Below, piece by piece: positions 22,393-33,430 of a DNA stretch of 64,000 nucleotides. Source of the stretch: Primula veris (Eukaryota > Streptophyta > Magnoliopsida > Ericales > Primulaceae); contig OY821748.1 of the NCBI GenBank assembly GCA_963682055.1, positions 5,180,343 through 5,244,342 of the forward strand. The letters run 5' to 3'. Position 1 is the stretch's first letter, and each line of letters begins with the position of its first letter. The notes under the pieces are model-generated. The model made no database searches. It was given only the letters and a program-made list of their open reading frames with translations, and was not told the origin of the DNA. The position numbers and the translations under genes were made by a program.

Positions 22393-23365
22393 TAGGGGTG
22401 CAAGTAAAATTCATCAATCCGTAAATTCGATCCAATCTGCTGGTTCGGTTTGTATTGGTTTGGATTTCTTATCAAATGATTTGGTTTATGATTTTGAAAA
22501 ACTCAATCCGTTGTTAATGGATTGGTTTAGAATTATTTAGTGGTAATACAAACCGAAACAAACCAATCTGATCCGTTAAATCCGTAGCAAATCCTATCCA
22601 TTAGTGTGTTTAAATCCGTATTAAATTTGATCCAACAATAACAAAGAAAGCTAAATATCTTATGCCATATAAAAAAATTGGGAGAGCATATATGGACATC
22701 AAGTTAGACATTTTTTTGTAAAAACGTTCCAAATCAAGATTTGTCTAATGCAAATATCCACGGTTTCACGACGGAAACACAAATATGAGTCTTATTTTTT
22801 TTTTTTCCGAGATGTATAATAACATGTTTTGGAAATTGTGGTAAATTTTAAAAATTCAAAACATGTCATTAACATCTCGGAAAAAAAAAACAAGACGCAT
22901 ATTTGTGTTTCTGTCATGAAACCGTGGAGATTTGTATTAAGCAAATCTTAATTTGGAGCGTTTTTACAAAAAAAATGTCCAAGTTGATGTCTAAGTTGAT
23001 GTTTATATAACTCCTCCCATAAAAAAAAAAACTCTAATGTGTGTTACCATATATAAATTAAAAAAGTAAGGATAATGGATTTTTTAAACTTTTTTTAACA
23101 TTTACATCTACATATGCTAATGCTGATTTTTTCGTTTCTGATATTTTCATTTGATGTTTTGATTTCTATTATCAAAAATCCGACTACAGATCTAAACCGT
23201 TGAATCTGTAAATCCGCACCAAATCAATACAATCCGTTGGTTTGGTCTGCTTTGGATTGGAACTACTAGTGGTTTGGTTCGGATACAAAAAGTTTCAATC
23301 CGTTATTGATGGATTGGATTAGGATTTAGACTAATTCGTTAAAATCCGGAGCGTTTACATCCCGA
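22393..23365. mobile_element. hAT-like non-autonomous transposon
   Basis: The perfect 8-bp direct repeat GTGAAAAC occurs at 22385-22392 and 23366-23373. The ends are TAGGGGTGCAAGTAAA on the left and, inverted, TCGGGATGTAAACGC on the right, matching the TAGGGGTGTAAACG-type ends of plant hAT elements. Sub-terminal AATCCGT / GGATT(T/G)GATT-like motifs occur many times near both ends, which is typical of hAT transposase binding sites. No transposase ORF is present. It contains a nested foldback element at 22678-23018. Confidence 0.8.
22678..23018. mobile_element. foldback MITE nested in the hAT-like element
   Basis: The 341-bp insert is a near-perfect hairpin: the left arm (TTGGGAGAGCATATATGGAC ... 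CCGAGATGT) pairs with the right arm (ACATCTCGG ... GTTTATATAACTCCTCCC) over about 150 bases per arm. The 9-bp string ATAAAAAAA flanks both sides (22669-22677 and 23019-23027), which would fit a Mutator-type insertion, but the duplication is low complexity. Arm pairing is high, so it is probably younger than its hAT-like host. A transcript would fold into a long hairpin of the kind that can feed small-RNA production. Confidence 0.75.
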
Positions 23366-23373
23366 GTGAAAAC

Positions 23374-24640
23374 CACTACCCTAAGAAGGTAACTAATTGT
23401 TTAAATTACAACATTGTAAGATTTTATGTCGGCATGTGTCAGCCGTTCTGTACTAATTTGAGATTACCCTCTCAGTTTGTTATGAAATCTTTTTGTTTTT
23501 GTTACGACAGTAATTACAAACTTAATTATTAATTGATGCATAACAATGCCTATTAGTTAATTTAAACCAAGAATTATGTCTTTATCGCTACGTACTCTTT
23601 GCTCGCTTTCCTTTTTCAGCTGCAATTTCTTTTGTTTTACTATTTGTTAGTTTTGCATTATATAACTGGACACGTATATCTAAAAGTACAATAACATTAA
23701 CTTAGACATTGTCTTAAGAGTTGTCTTTATTGTTATCATGAGCCTTGAATATATATATACAGATTACAGAGAGCACGATTTGTACAATTAGCTCAACTAC
23801 GGTATACTAAATGGCTGTACCATTATCATTTCAACACAAGCATATTAGAACACGATTGCCTTTGGATACAACTATACTAGTTACTTTGGAAAATCAAAAC
23901 GAAAATTTGGATCATTTTATCTTTAACGTACATTCAGGCAAATTTTAAATTAGTGTTTTTGAGAAGTCAAGCGTCTACACGAGTCGAAAGTTTTGTTACG
24001 AATGGCCAACGGCAACAAGAAATTTTTTTTAAAAAAAACTCAAACGTTAGGACTCCAAGAATCTATTTCCAGCATTATTGGAAACTAATCAAAATCTATT
24101 TAAGCTAGAGGTGACCAAAAACTCAATATCGATCATTGACCTCTCTTTCTAGCGAGGGTGTCTAGCTCTATTAAGTTCTTGCCAACCTTAATGTGTATGT
24201 GCATTTCTTTGAAGTAATAAAATACGCGTATGTAAATTAATTAGTAAAAAATCGCCGATATGGTTGAGTGCGAACTACAACGAGAATCGAGGTCAATAGT
24301 TTATTTTGTTAATTTCCAAACTATAGAGGCACAATTGTGACTGTTTAAAAATTCTGAAGTTAAGTCTAACGTTGTCCTTTGAGAAAACTAACAGTAAGTT
24401 ACCAAGTCAATAATATTGATAAATTAAGGTCACTAAATCAAATTTTCGGAAATTTTGGTCACTCAAGCAAAATTGATCACCAAGAACACGTCTCATTAAA
24501 CTGAAATAGCATGGGTTTAATTTTACACTTCTAGTATATTATACTCCTAAATGGTCATTTTTTTTAAGGTTATTGAACATAAAATGAATATAAGAGCTTA
24601 TTTTTTAGTAGTGCTAGATGTTTTTGCCGCCCGTTTTAAT
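23374..24640. other. intergenic region, no supported gene
   Basis: AT-rich, short ORFs only. I see no clear element ends or RNA gene. Confidence 0.45.
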
Positions 24641-24642
24641 TA

Positions 24643-24862
24643 CTCATTCCGTCTCACTTTATAAGTTATATGCGAAATTACGTGCAATTTTGATCGGATT
24701 TGAACATATAATTAAATTGTCGAAACGAAAAATTTTAATTTTTTTCTAAATATTACAAATGTTAAACTATATGATAGAATTTAAAAAATTTAAATACGAA
24801 TTATTTACCGATTAAAGTTGTACGTGATTTCGTATAAAAATTATAATGTGGGACGGAGGGAG
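24643..24862. mobile_element. Stowaway-like MITE
   Basis: The ends are CTCATTCCGTCTCACTTTAT on the left and ATAATGTGGGACGGAGGGAG on the right, flanked by TA on both sides (24641-24642 and 24863-24864). This is the Tc1/mariner Stowaway signature. Length is 220 bp, non-coding. It lies about 1.1 kb upstream of the IPT start codon. Confidence 0.85.
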
Positions 24863-25240
24863 TACAAAGAGCCCACACGTGGTGATAATGAAATACTAAA
24901 TGAATATTATCTTTTTTTTTGGTTCATGTGGTCGAGTATTTTTTCTTTTGAGATCACTTGTGCTTTAACATAATAGTTTAAGCTTCAACACTCACTAGGG
25001 AAAGGGATGTGAATCTCTTTTATCTCTTTTTTAATTTTGAAAAAGTAGTTTAGAATTTGGTGAAAAGAATTTGTAATTTCTTATTTCCATTCCTAATTTC
25101 CTTAATATCATCTTCAACATATAAAAACTTATCATTTGCATTTTTGTGGAGTACTAAAAGTGTGACATGTCACGCTTACAACTAGGTGACACTAAAATCA
25201 TGTACTGCGCCATTTGTTAGTGTAGCATACTCCCAAATCC

Positions 25241-25612
25241 ATATATAAATATCAACCCAACTCTAATGTCTTCTGCAATTTATATACTAAGAGATCCCTA
25301 GCAAATCTAAGTAGGAGATTGATATGGTATCTATAGCTTGTAATTTCTAAATCACCAAACACACAATCCCCTTATTAAGCCTCTTGTCTTCTTCTCACCA
25401 AAACCTTTATATTAAGTGTTTATAATTAAAGAGGAAATAAATCCTCTCAAGCTTTGTGGTGCTCAAAATAGGAAGGGGAAAAAGGGCATAAACACACTAA
25501 AAAAAAGAACTGGGCATACGTGTTTATAAAATAAATACCAAAAAAAATTGCAAGAATCTTTAATAACCACACAATCTCTCTTGACAAGGTTTGGCATATT
25601 TTCTATATCAAG
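25241..25612 (+). promoter_or_regulatory. candidate promoter and leader of the IPT gene
   Basis: Two TATA-like sites, CCATATATAAATATCA near 25240 and AATTTATATACTAAGAG near 25278, lie 720-760 bp upstream of the IPT ATG. If the leader intron at 25613-25984 is real, the leader exon falls between them and 25612. Inference from position only. Confidence 0.25.
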
Positions 25613-25984
25613 GTATGATTTTTCCTAGATTTCTTTGCAATTTCTTATAGAGATAATTATACAATATCTAGATTTAAAAGATACTACAAGTGTAGTTATA
25701 ACTTATCCAAGATTATGAGAATCTTATTACAGAACTTATTATACGAAATTATACAAGATGTAGGCGTGTTGGTATGATTTTCCCTGGATTATGGATATTT
25801 CTTTATAGAGACGTAGATTTGAAAAAACACAAGTGGCTTCATGATTATTCTTCATAGCTGGCCAAATAAAAGCATACTTATTTTCAAGATCATTCTTATT
25901 AGCTAGTCGTGGAAGTTATTTTGATAGTTATAAGCTTCAACTTGTATTCTTATACTCTTTTTTCCCAAATTCACAACCCAACAG
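25613..25984 (+). other. possible 5'-leader intron of the IPT gene with internal duplication
   Basis: CAAG|GTATGATT at 25612/25613 and CACAACCCAACAG|GGGTC at 25984/25985 make a plausible GT..AG intron that ends 13 bases before the ATG. Inside, GGTATGATTTTTCCTAGATT (25612) recurs as GGTATGATTTTCCCTGGATT (25771), followed in both by TTTCTTATAGAGA / TTTCTTTATAGAGA, so the donor region seems to have been duplicated about 160 bases downstream. Confidence 0.4.
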
Positions 25985-25997
25985 GGGTCATACACAA

Positions 25998-27020
25998 ATG
26001 ATGAGAATCTCATTTTCTGCTTGCAAACAACAAACGCAGCCTCATCTTTTGAACTATCCTATGGGTCTTAATTTGGACCCTTTTATCGGGCTGAGACGAA
26101 AGGATAAGGTGGTGGTGGTGATGGGTGCAACCGGGACCGGAAAATCAAGGCTTTCTATCGACCTAGCCACCCGTTTTCACGCCGAAATTATAAACTCCGA
26201 CAAAATACAAGTATATGAAGGGCTAGATATCCTTACAAATAAAGTCACCACAGAAGAATGTAAGGGCGTGCCACATCATCTGCTAGGTTTCGTTGACCCG
26301 TATTCAGAGTTTACAGCCGTTGATTTCAGACACCATGCATTGATAGCCATCGATTCCATTGTGAGACGAGGCAAGCTACCTATCATCGCTGGCGGGTCAA
26401 ACTCATATATAAAGGCTCTAGTAAATGATGACGTGGAATTTCGATCAAAATACGAATGTTGTTTTCTTTGGGTGGATGTATCATTACCTGTATTACAATT
26501 GTTTGTATCTGAACGCGTTGACCAAATGACAACATCTGGATTAGTTGACGAGGTGAAAGATATCTTCGATCCAAAAGCGGATTATACCATAGGAATAAGG
26601 CGTGCGATAGGAGTTCCAGAAATGGCCGAATACTTGAAAGCCGAGCTTTTAGATGCTGATGAAGAGACGAAAATCATGCTTTTACAAGAAGCGGTCGATC
26701 AAATCAAGTCGAATACTTGCAAACTAGCGATTAAACAGTTGCAAAACATCTTAAGGCTACAAAACCAACTAGAGTGGTACATGCACCGCATCAATGCCAC
26801 CGAAGTCTTTGAAAACTACGTAGAGGGCCGAAAGCATCTCGTCGACAAGGCATGGGAAAAGCTTGTAGTGGGGCCCAGCATGAAGATCGTGGAGCGGTTT
26901 TTGTATGCTGGAAATTACGTAAATGCCCTTGGCTCACCAAACGCTATGTCAGCATCCAACATGGCAACCCCGGTCATCGGAGCAACAGTAGCCACTGCAG
27001 TCGTAGCGGCGACACGTTAA
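25998..27020 (+). CDS. IPT5: adenylate isopentenyltransferase (cytokinin synthesis)
   Basis: Intronless, 340 residues, close to the usual 320-340 of plant ATP/ADP IPTs. It transfers the isopentenyl group of DMAPP to ATP or ADP, the first committed step to isopentenyladenine and zeatin cytokinins, usually in plastids. Visible motifs: P-loop GATGTGKS at 43-50, INSDKIQVY at about 65-73 (catalytic Asp region), GVPHHLLG at about 90-97, AGGSNSYIKAL at 131-141, FLWVDVSLPVL, and GIRRAIGVPEM in the C-terminal half. It lacks the zinc-finger extension of tRNA-IPTs, so it is not a tRNA enzyme. The C-terminus is ..VAATR, without the CaaX box of AtIPT3. The N-terminal 35 residues could be a weak plastid signal. 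Two adjacent Met codons start the frame. The IPT5 name rests on synteny and similarity, not on a tree. Confidence 0.92.
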   Translation: MMRISFSACKQQTQPHLLNYPMGLNLDPFIGLRRKDKVVVVMGATGTGKSRLSIDLATRFHAEIINSDKIQVYEGLDILTNKVTTEECKGVPHHLLGFVDPYSEFTAVDFRHHALIAIDSIVRRGKLPIIAGGSNSYIKALVNDDVEFRSKYECCFLWVDVSLPVLQLFVSERVDQMTTSGLVDEVKDIFDPKADYTIGIRRAIGVPEMAEYLKAELLDADEETKIMLLQEAVDQIKSNTCKLAIKQLQNILRLQNQLEWYMHRINATEVFENYVEGRKHLVDKAWEKLVVGPSMKIVERFLYAGNYVNALGSPNAMSASNMATPVIGATVATAVVAATR

Positions 27021-29436
27021 AAAAAGGTCGGACCATGGTTACGAGTTTGTGCCACGTGGCGGGTGATCATATGCTCTTTTTGTGATTTTTTATATAAAAA
27101 AAACTCACTTGAGGATTAATGAGGGTTTTAGCCAAAAAAAGGTCATTGGGGTGGCTTACATTTGGCGTCCGTACAGTTGGAAGCATTTTCCAATGGTTTT
27201 TGTATCTAATCATATTAATTATCATACGCTTATTTAAGTTATTTTTGTTGGCTGGGTTTAGTTACCCATGTTGGGGGTCCACATAACCGGTACCAATAAG
27301 ACGTATGGGGCCCACTTTTGCATCAAGAGATACATATATATATATATATATATGTGTTATATATATAAAGAGAGGGTGTGATGTTTTAATTGGCTTTTGG
27401 TGTAACATCTTTTGACATGAGCTGTATTATTCTGGGACGACTAATACTATGTTTACATTAATCTTGCCACGCGTTTTTGTATGGTAAGTTCAATTACTAA
27501 TTTTTAGATTTGTCTCATTTCATTTATATTCGTTATGTCAAATTTCACTCTTCTTCAACATTTTTTTATTTAATTTAGTATTAATCCATTTATGTTGTTT
27601 AATATAAAATAAAATAGTAGATGATGGGGGTATCTGGGGAAAAGTTATTTTTTTTGAAAAGGAGAGGTTCGACCGTATTCAACGGACTGACAAAGTTTGA
27701 CCATGACTTTACATGTTCAACTCAAGTTGAGGATTCCCCATATCTCGAAAACTGCCTTTGGATTGTAGATTTCAAAATTTAATTGAATTGAAATACCATC
27801 ACATTTGTGTTTTGTAGGCATGTAGCTAACTTATTGGAATACATACAATAGCCTTAAAAACTTTTATTTTTACAAATATCCGATGCTTAAGTAGATATTG
27901 GAGGCCATTGAAAATTCTAACCTTATGTACCTTGTTAGGCTTGTTACTGAACTTATTATATATGTTCCCATGACTTGGATGATAGAACACTTTGTTCATT
28001 GAACAACATTTATTAGGAATTAACTCGACGAACTTCAGATGAGTCGTTAATCTCATCTATTAGAAAAAATTACGATTAACGTTCACATATCATTACTCTT
28101 CGTAGTTCAGGTAGATCTTTGTCTTTTGGCACTTCTAGTTTCATGGTCTCTGTGCTCATGGTGCTTGTTTGTTTACGTTTTGTTTGTAAAACATTAATTT
28201 TGATTTGCCAATAGTGTGAACATAACTAAAGCACGATTTTTTTTCTTAATTTCTTTCACCTTAATCGGTCGTTATCTGTTAGTGCTTTTGATTGTTCAAT
28301 GATGAGACTACACTTTTATGTAATAGATATGTCAAGAATTTATAAAACTGTAACGCGAATATGAAAGAAATAGTTGAGAATATAAGAAAGGCAGAAATAT
28401 ATGGTGAAATAAAGGAAACCAAAAGTTTAGTGCAAGTGTGTAACATAATAATTTTTCTTTAGGATAGACAAAAATCATATCAGATTTTAAAAAAATCAAC
28501 ATAATCCAAATTAATTAAAACAATAGGTTTTGGTACAAATGAAAATTTACCAAAACGAACTAAAAAATACTTCTGGACAAGTAATATAATATCAAAATAC
28601 TAGCTATCACACTATATAGCCAATCAGTGAGCATATACGTGCGACGAAATAATTTAATTAACTGTTCTTAGCATCAGGGGTCCATATATTTTACATACTA
28701 AAATGAGTAGTACCACTACAAAAGTGAAGCGATGGTCGATGCAATGGACCTATTGATGTGATCATGTAGATAGAAATATTCTCCCATATTGTGTATGTGA
28801 AAAAATAAATAAATGGTAATATCGAATAATTGAAAAGGAAAGCAGACAACCGTTTTCTATCCAGAGGGAAGTCTAAAACTATATATTTTTTTTTATAGTT
28901 TTTCTAACTATACATTGTTTTCACTAATGTTATTAAATTTCTATTTCTTTTTTTTGTAAATTCGGCGATTTCATTGTTTTGTTAATAGTTACTTTTTAAA
29001 AAAAAATCGATTTTCATGTTTTTATAACCTTTTGTCAATTTAATTGTTTTCTTGGCGTTATTTGACATTTTAAATAGATATAATTCAAAAAATATATAAA
29101 TGTTTTTTTTTTCAGTTTTTTTTGTTTGTTTCAAGTTATAAATATATATAAATAGGGCTTATTAAAAAAAAATACAATCATTTATATATTAACAAAACAA
29201 ATTATAGTTAGACTAACTGTATGAAAAAATATAATTCGCTGTACCATATCCGTTTTATATGGGCTCTGCCCAAAACATCTTGCATCCTATGAAAAATAAT
29301 TACTATTAAGTTCAGAGTTATTTTACGTTAAGATAAAGAGGCTCACACAGCCATACAAAAAAATAAATTAAAATGTTCAAAATCTATATTAGTGTGAAAT
29401 CAATCAAATTACAAACATGAGAAAAAGTTTAAAAAC
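27021..29436. other. intergenic region after IPT, no supported gene
   Basis: The first 200-400 bp are probably IPT 3' UTR. A (TA)n run lies at about 27331-27366. Homopolymer-rich, short ORFs only after that. Confidence 0.45.
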
Positions 29437-29439
29437 TAA

Positions 29440-30176
29440 AATCATCTATAATAAGTGTGTTAAAGTGTGTGTTAACTAAAAATGTTACCTAACAATACAA
29501 TTTTGTCTCTCCATTAGATGTGTTAAAATGTGTGTTAACTTTATAACACTTAAAAAAAATTGTTAAAGATAACAATATTTTTAAATGTTATTACTTGATG
29601 ACATGGCAAAAAAAACTGACCCACCCTCATATTTCTCACGCATATCTTTTCTATCTCTAACCTACTCTACTCTTCTATTTATTTTCTCCTGCATATTTTC
29701 TTCTTCTTTATTTTCTCATATTCTCCATAAATATGGAAAATCGTCATCTTTTTCTCAACCCACAATTCAACTATGAATTTTCTTAAACAACACCCCAATC
29801 GAGTTCTCAACAATTCTCTCAACAATATCCATATAATATACAACATTTTGGTTCATTCAACTCTCAAATGTTAGGGGACCAATCCCAGTTTCAATCTCAA
29901 ATTCAAAATAAATAACTTATTTCCCTATTTCTAAAATTCTATATTTTCTGAAATTTGGCGCTGAAATTTGACGGTAATGTATGGTTGCTGAAAAAAAAAA
30001 CCAGATAACTACTGTATTTTGAATATTTAATTTTTAATTAAAATAGATAACATTGTTAAAGTTAAAACTAATATGGTTGTTTAACTTAATATGCATATGT
30101 GTCATTTAATATCTTTTTAAATGATGATGTGTCATTAGTTAACAACAAAAATTTAACACAACTATTGTGAATGCTG
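29440..30176. mobile_element. PIF/Harbinger-like non-autonomous element
   Basis: The left end AATCATCTATAATAAGTGTG and the inverted right end CAGCATTCACAATAGTTGTG match at 13 of 20 positions and continue into GTGTTAAA-type sequence on both sides. The flanks are TAA on each side (29437-29439 and 30177-30179), the 3-bp TWA duplication of PIF/Harbinger elements. The interior (about 29770-29915) has CAA/TCTCAA-rich sequence that resembles the Gln/Asn-rich start of the Harbinger MYB-like protein, but it is not open. Length 737 bp. Confidence 0.6.
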
Positions 30177-30668
30177 TAAGTGAAGATAAAATTTGTAACC
30201 TCTTTCGAAGTAATTAATTTTATCAATATTTTCAAAAATTCGCCTTGAGTATAGCTCGCTTTAACTTTCAAACTCTTAGAGAAAATTTGTTGAGTTAAGG
30301 GGAAAATCAATAAACTCTTTTTTTTTTTGTATGTCAATACTTAGGAAAACACGTCACATTACTTAAATAGATGGCAATGTTACTTAAAGTCATAATATTA
30401 GGCCAAAATGACTTGCAAATTAAGCCCTAATTAAAACAAATCAATTACAGTAAAACCTGTATAAATTAATATAGTTGGAATCATAAAAAATTATTAATTT
30501 AAAGAGATATTAATTAATAGATAACTTAATATTTATTATCTTAAATAGGTTTTTATTGATTCAATAAATATACTCTTTAATACTAACATAAAACACATTA
30601 TATATTTATAATATTACTAGTTAAACTCGTTCGTAAAGTCGAATACACTACTTCACTTACTAATATAT

Positions 30669-31863
30669 TGTTGAACCATGGGTTCAATAATTGATTTTGA
30701 TAATACGTTTGATTATGTATTAATAATTTTACGATTTCTCTATTCGATGATATAATGTTTTGCCTTTTCCCAAAATAGAAAATGTATATTCTAGAACTTT
30801 AAAATGATAGAGCATTCGATAACGAAGCCAACGGTTCAAACAGAAGTATATTTGAAGTCCGAACAAGAAAGTTACGAGCATTTCAAAGTCGAAATTTCAA
30901 CACATAAATCTTCAGGTGCACCCACCGGTGGATAATACAGAACCCACCAGTGGGTCAAGTGGACAGAACAATGAGGATTTTCTCAGGTATTACCCACCGG
31001 TGGGTATACAGAACTCACCAGTGGTTTAATGTTTCAGAACCAGCAAAGATTTCACCTATCAATGGATCAGAAGACACCCACCGGTGGGTCAAAGTGCATA
31101 TCACAAAAAATAGCTTTTTAGCTTTTTCAAAAAGTGGATTTAACCATTGGGTAAAATTCTTAACCACTCCAAACGGTCATGTGAGATCCAATAGACATTT
31201 TTAGTTTATAAAAACTCTCAAATACCTCTCATAAACACACCAATCACACACCCAATCTCCATACAAATTCAATACAAGATCAAAGAAAAAAAATATTTTA
31301 TACTACATAATTCTCACTTGTAATCTTATAAATTATTGAGTGTACTTTTATTGTAATCTTATAAACACTTCAAGAATATTTGTGTGTGAGCGATACACTT
31401 TCGATTAAAATTGTAGAGTGAATTATAAACTCATTTGTGAGCGAGTCGGATAGATGCTTTGTAAGCGAGTGTTACTTAAAAACTCTAAATTTTTTCATTC
31501 GGGATACTCATAGAGTGAGTGGGAGCTTAATCGGTCGATTAACTCGTTAGGTTGTAATCTTGGAAAGAAAATTATAGTGAAATACTCGGTAGCGTGAATA
31601 TCGAGGAGAAGACGTAAGCGGGTTTACCGAATCTCTATATATCGCGGTGTCAACCTCTTCTCTTACTATTTACTTTCCGCAACTTATATTATTTGTGATT
31701 GTGCACATGTTTCAATTTATTCATAGATTATCATCGCATATTTATTGTCGCAAATATATATTGAGCTAGTTGGTTTGTTAGTTGCCCTTAGAATTTTAAT
31801 TCCGCGAAAAACGTCTAAAACCTTATTCAACCTCCCTTCAAGGTTTAATCGCACGGGCCAACA
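30669..31863 (+). mobile_element. solo LTR of a retrotransposon
   Basis: The 1195-bp block begins TGTTGAACCATGGG and ends CACGGGCCAACA, giving the TGTTG..CAACA inverted ends of an LTR. It is flanked by TATAT at both sides (30664-30668 and 31864-31868), a 5-bp target duplication. No second LTR, primer-binding site or gag/pol sequence is present, so it is a solo LTR left by recombination between two LTRs. The end region, with ATTCAACCTCCCTTCAAGG, is typical of copia-type LTRs (SIRE-like), from memory. It contains the palindrome cluster at 30921-31089 in what would be U3. Confidence 0.78.
30921..31089. repeat. cluster of CCCACCGGTGGG palindromes
   Basis: Self-complementary copies ACCCACCGGTGGGT occur at 30992-31005 and 31076-31089. 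Near-copies are CCCACCGGTGG (30921-30931), ACCCACCAGTGGGT (30942-30955) and CTCACCAGTGG (31014-31024), with a weaker CACCTATCAATGG at about 31053. Neighbouring copies sit about 21-24 or 41-50 bases apart. The position within the LTR suggests a regulatory or structural role. Confidence 0.85.
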
Positions 31864-32201
31864 TATATAAATTTTGTTACATCCTATATCGTGTAGAAAA
31901 GTAAGAAAAGACATTAAACTATGGATGAGATCCAATTAAATTAATTTTTTAAGAGGAATCAAAATTATATAAAAATATATTTCACTGAATCGTTACAATA
32001 GTGTTTGTCATTTTGAATAATTATTAATTTATAATTTTATATGGACTATATATTGATATAAGAATTTTTCAAAATTTTATTATCTTATTAATTTATCGAA
32101 ATTAGTGATTTTTTACACTGATACAAGTCGGGGTCGGAAAAAAATATTATTTTAAAGTGTTTTTTAATTTACCGAGTATTAATTTATAGAGGTGTACTGT
32201 A

Positions 32202-32534
32202 CTCATTTGTCAATATGATATTGTTTATATTTTCTTTAACTGTTTCTATAAGTCATTAAATATGAAAATAAATTAGTTATATTTGAATGATACTCGTTGT
32301 TGTTTGATAATGAAATAATATAATTTTCATTTCTATTAATTTTCTTGACCAATATAAGTCGTGTCAATAGACATAGATATAAATGTACGTAAAATTGAAA
32401 TATGTATAAATAAAAATATTAGTAAATCTTACGTTTCGGTAAAACTCATAAAAAAAAACGCTTGAACGATGCTTTAATTATTTAAAATTTTATGCAATTT
32501 ATGATTAAATTATCTATGGGTTAACGTTTCAACC

Positions 32535-32586
<52 letters not shown>

Positions 32587-33350
32587 TTAAAAAAAAATAG
32601 CGGAGTATGATAAAATATCAGTACCTCACTGTCACACATTTAAATCACCTACAATAAAATGAGTTGGTGCTTGTGATAAAGAAGATGAACGACATATATA
32701 CTATATACTATATAGCTAGTCCATGTCAATCAATGTAACATTGTCAAATTGAAATAAAAGAAATTATAATTTTCTTAAATCACATTCTAATGATAAGGCA
32801 GGGATAACCTTAGTAATCACTCATCACCCATGTCAAAAAAAAAAAAAAGACATGGGACCGCAATAGAAGAAGAACTTAATTATCAATCTGGCTATCACTT
32901 TCCTCTCTTGAAGTCTATTGATACAACCAAATATAGTACGGAGTTCTAGTAATTCACTTTATACTTTACAATAACTTCATATGTGGTCAAATCAACCTCT
33001 TAAAAAGGTTAAGTTAGCTAGCTAGATTTTTAAATTCCATCAAACGGAAATAGGGAGAAAATGATTTAAATATAAGCTTTATTCTACGTTTTCATGTCTA
33101 GTTATAGTACTGCTGTATTGCTTATTTACTCGAATAGATTTTTTTTAAAGATTTTCTCGAGAAAAGAAAAATTAATTATGATTTTAACACGACGGAGGAA
33201 TGAAAGTGACGTGACAATAGGGCTCCAGACCCAAATCGAGTAAGACTTGAACCTTAGGCAATGTACTCGGGAAAAAAATTACGGACAACACCCGACTATA
33301 TTTTTAATATAATTAGTAATTAAAATAAAAATATTAAACAACAATTGATT
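32202..33350. other. intergenic region with long (AT)n microsatellite
   Basis: An (AT)24 run fills 32537-32584. The rest is AT-rich with no gene, RNA or element that I can support. Confidence 0.5.
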
Positions 33351-33354
33351 TACA

Positions 33355-33430
33355 ATGTGTTGCAATAGATCAAATGGTAGAGTAATTTGCTTGTTTACAT
33401 AGGAGATTGGGGGTTCAAAACTCTTTACCA
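33355..33430 (+). mobile_element. possible tRNA-derived SINE head remnant
   Basis: GATCAAATGGTAGAGTAATT followed 30 bases later by GGGGGTTCAAAACTC resembles the A- and B-box head of plant SINEs (TGG..AGTGG and GGTTCGANNCC), with the B box decayed. No poly(A) or tail can be defined. Confidence 0.3.

Larger units (their letters stand above)
30447..32201. mobile_element. inverted-repeat DNA element interrupted by a solo LTR
   Basis: The left end TACAGTAAAACCTGTATAAA continues to TTAATA. The right end, inverted, is TACAGTACACCTCTATAAAT and also continues to TTAATA, giving an imperfect inverted repeat of about 25 bp. The TACAGT(A)AAACCTCTATAAATTAATA end is a pattern I know from abundant non-coding plant elements. 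I find no clear target duplication. Removing the LTR at 30669-31863 and one TATAT leaves about 555 bp. Confidence 0.55.

Noticed and set aside
30950..31204. 84-codon open frame with repeated THRWV-like peptides
   Set aside because: The repeats come from the ACCCACCGGTGGGT palindromes in the solo LTR. A DNA or RNA-level role is more likely than a protein.
32537..32584. (AT)24 run as a matrix attachment site or origin
   Set aside because: A simple microsatellite in AT-rich DNA; nothing else supports a functional role.
33355..33430. Possible tRNA gene
   Set aside because: A- and B-box-like sequences are present, but no cloverleaf with acceptor stem and anticodon loop can be drawn. It fits a SINE remnant better.
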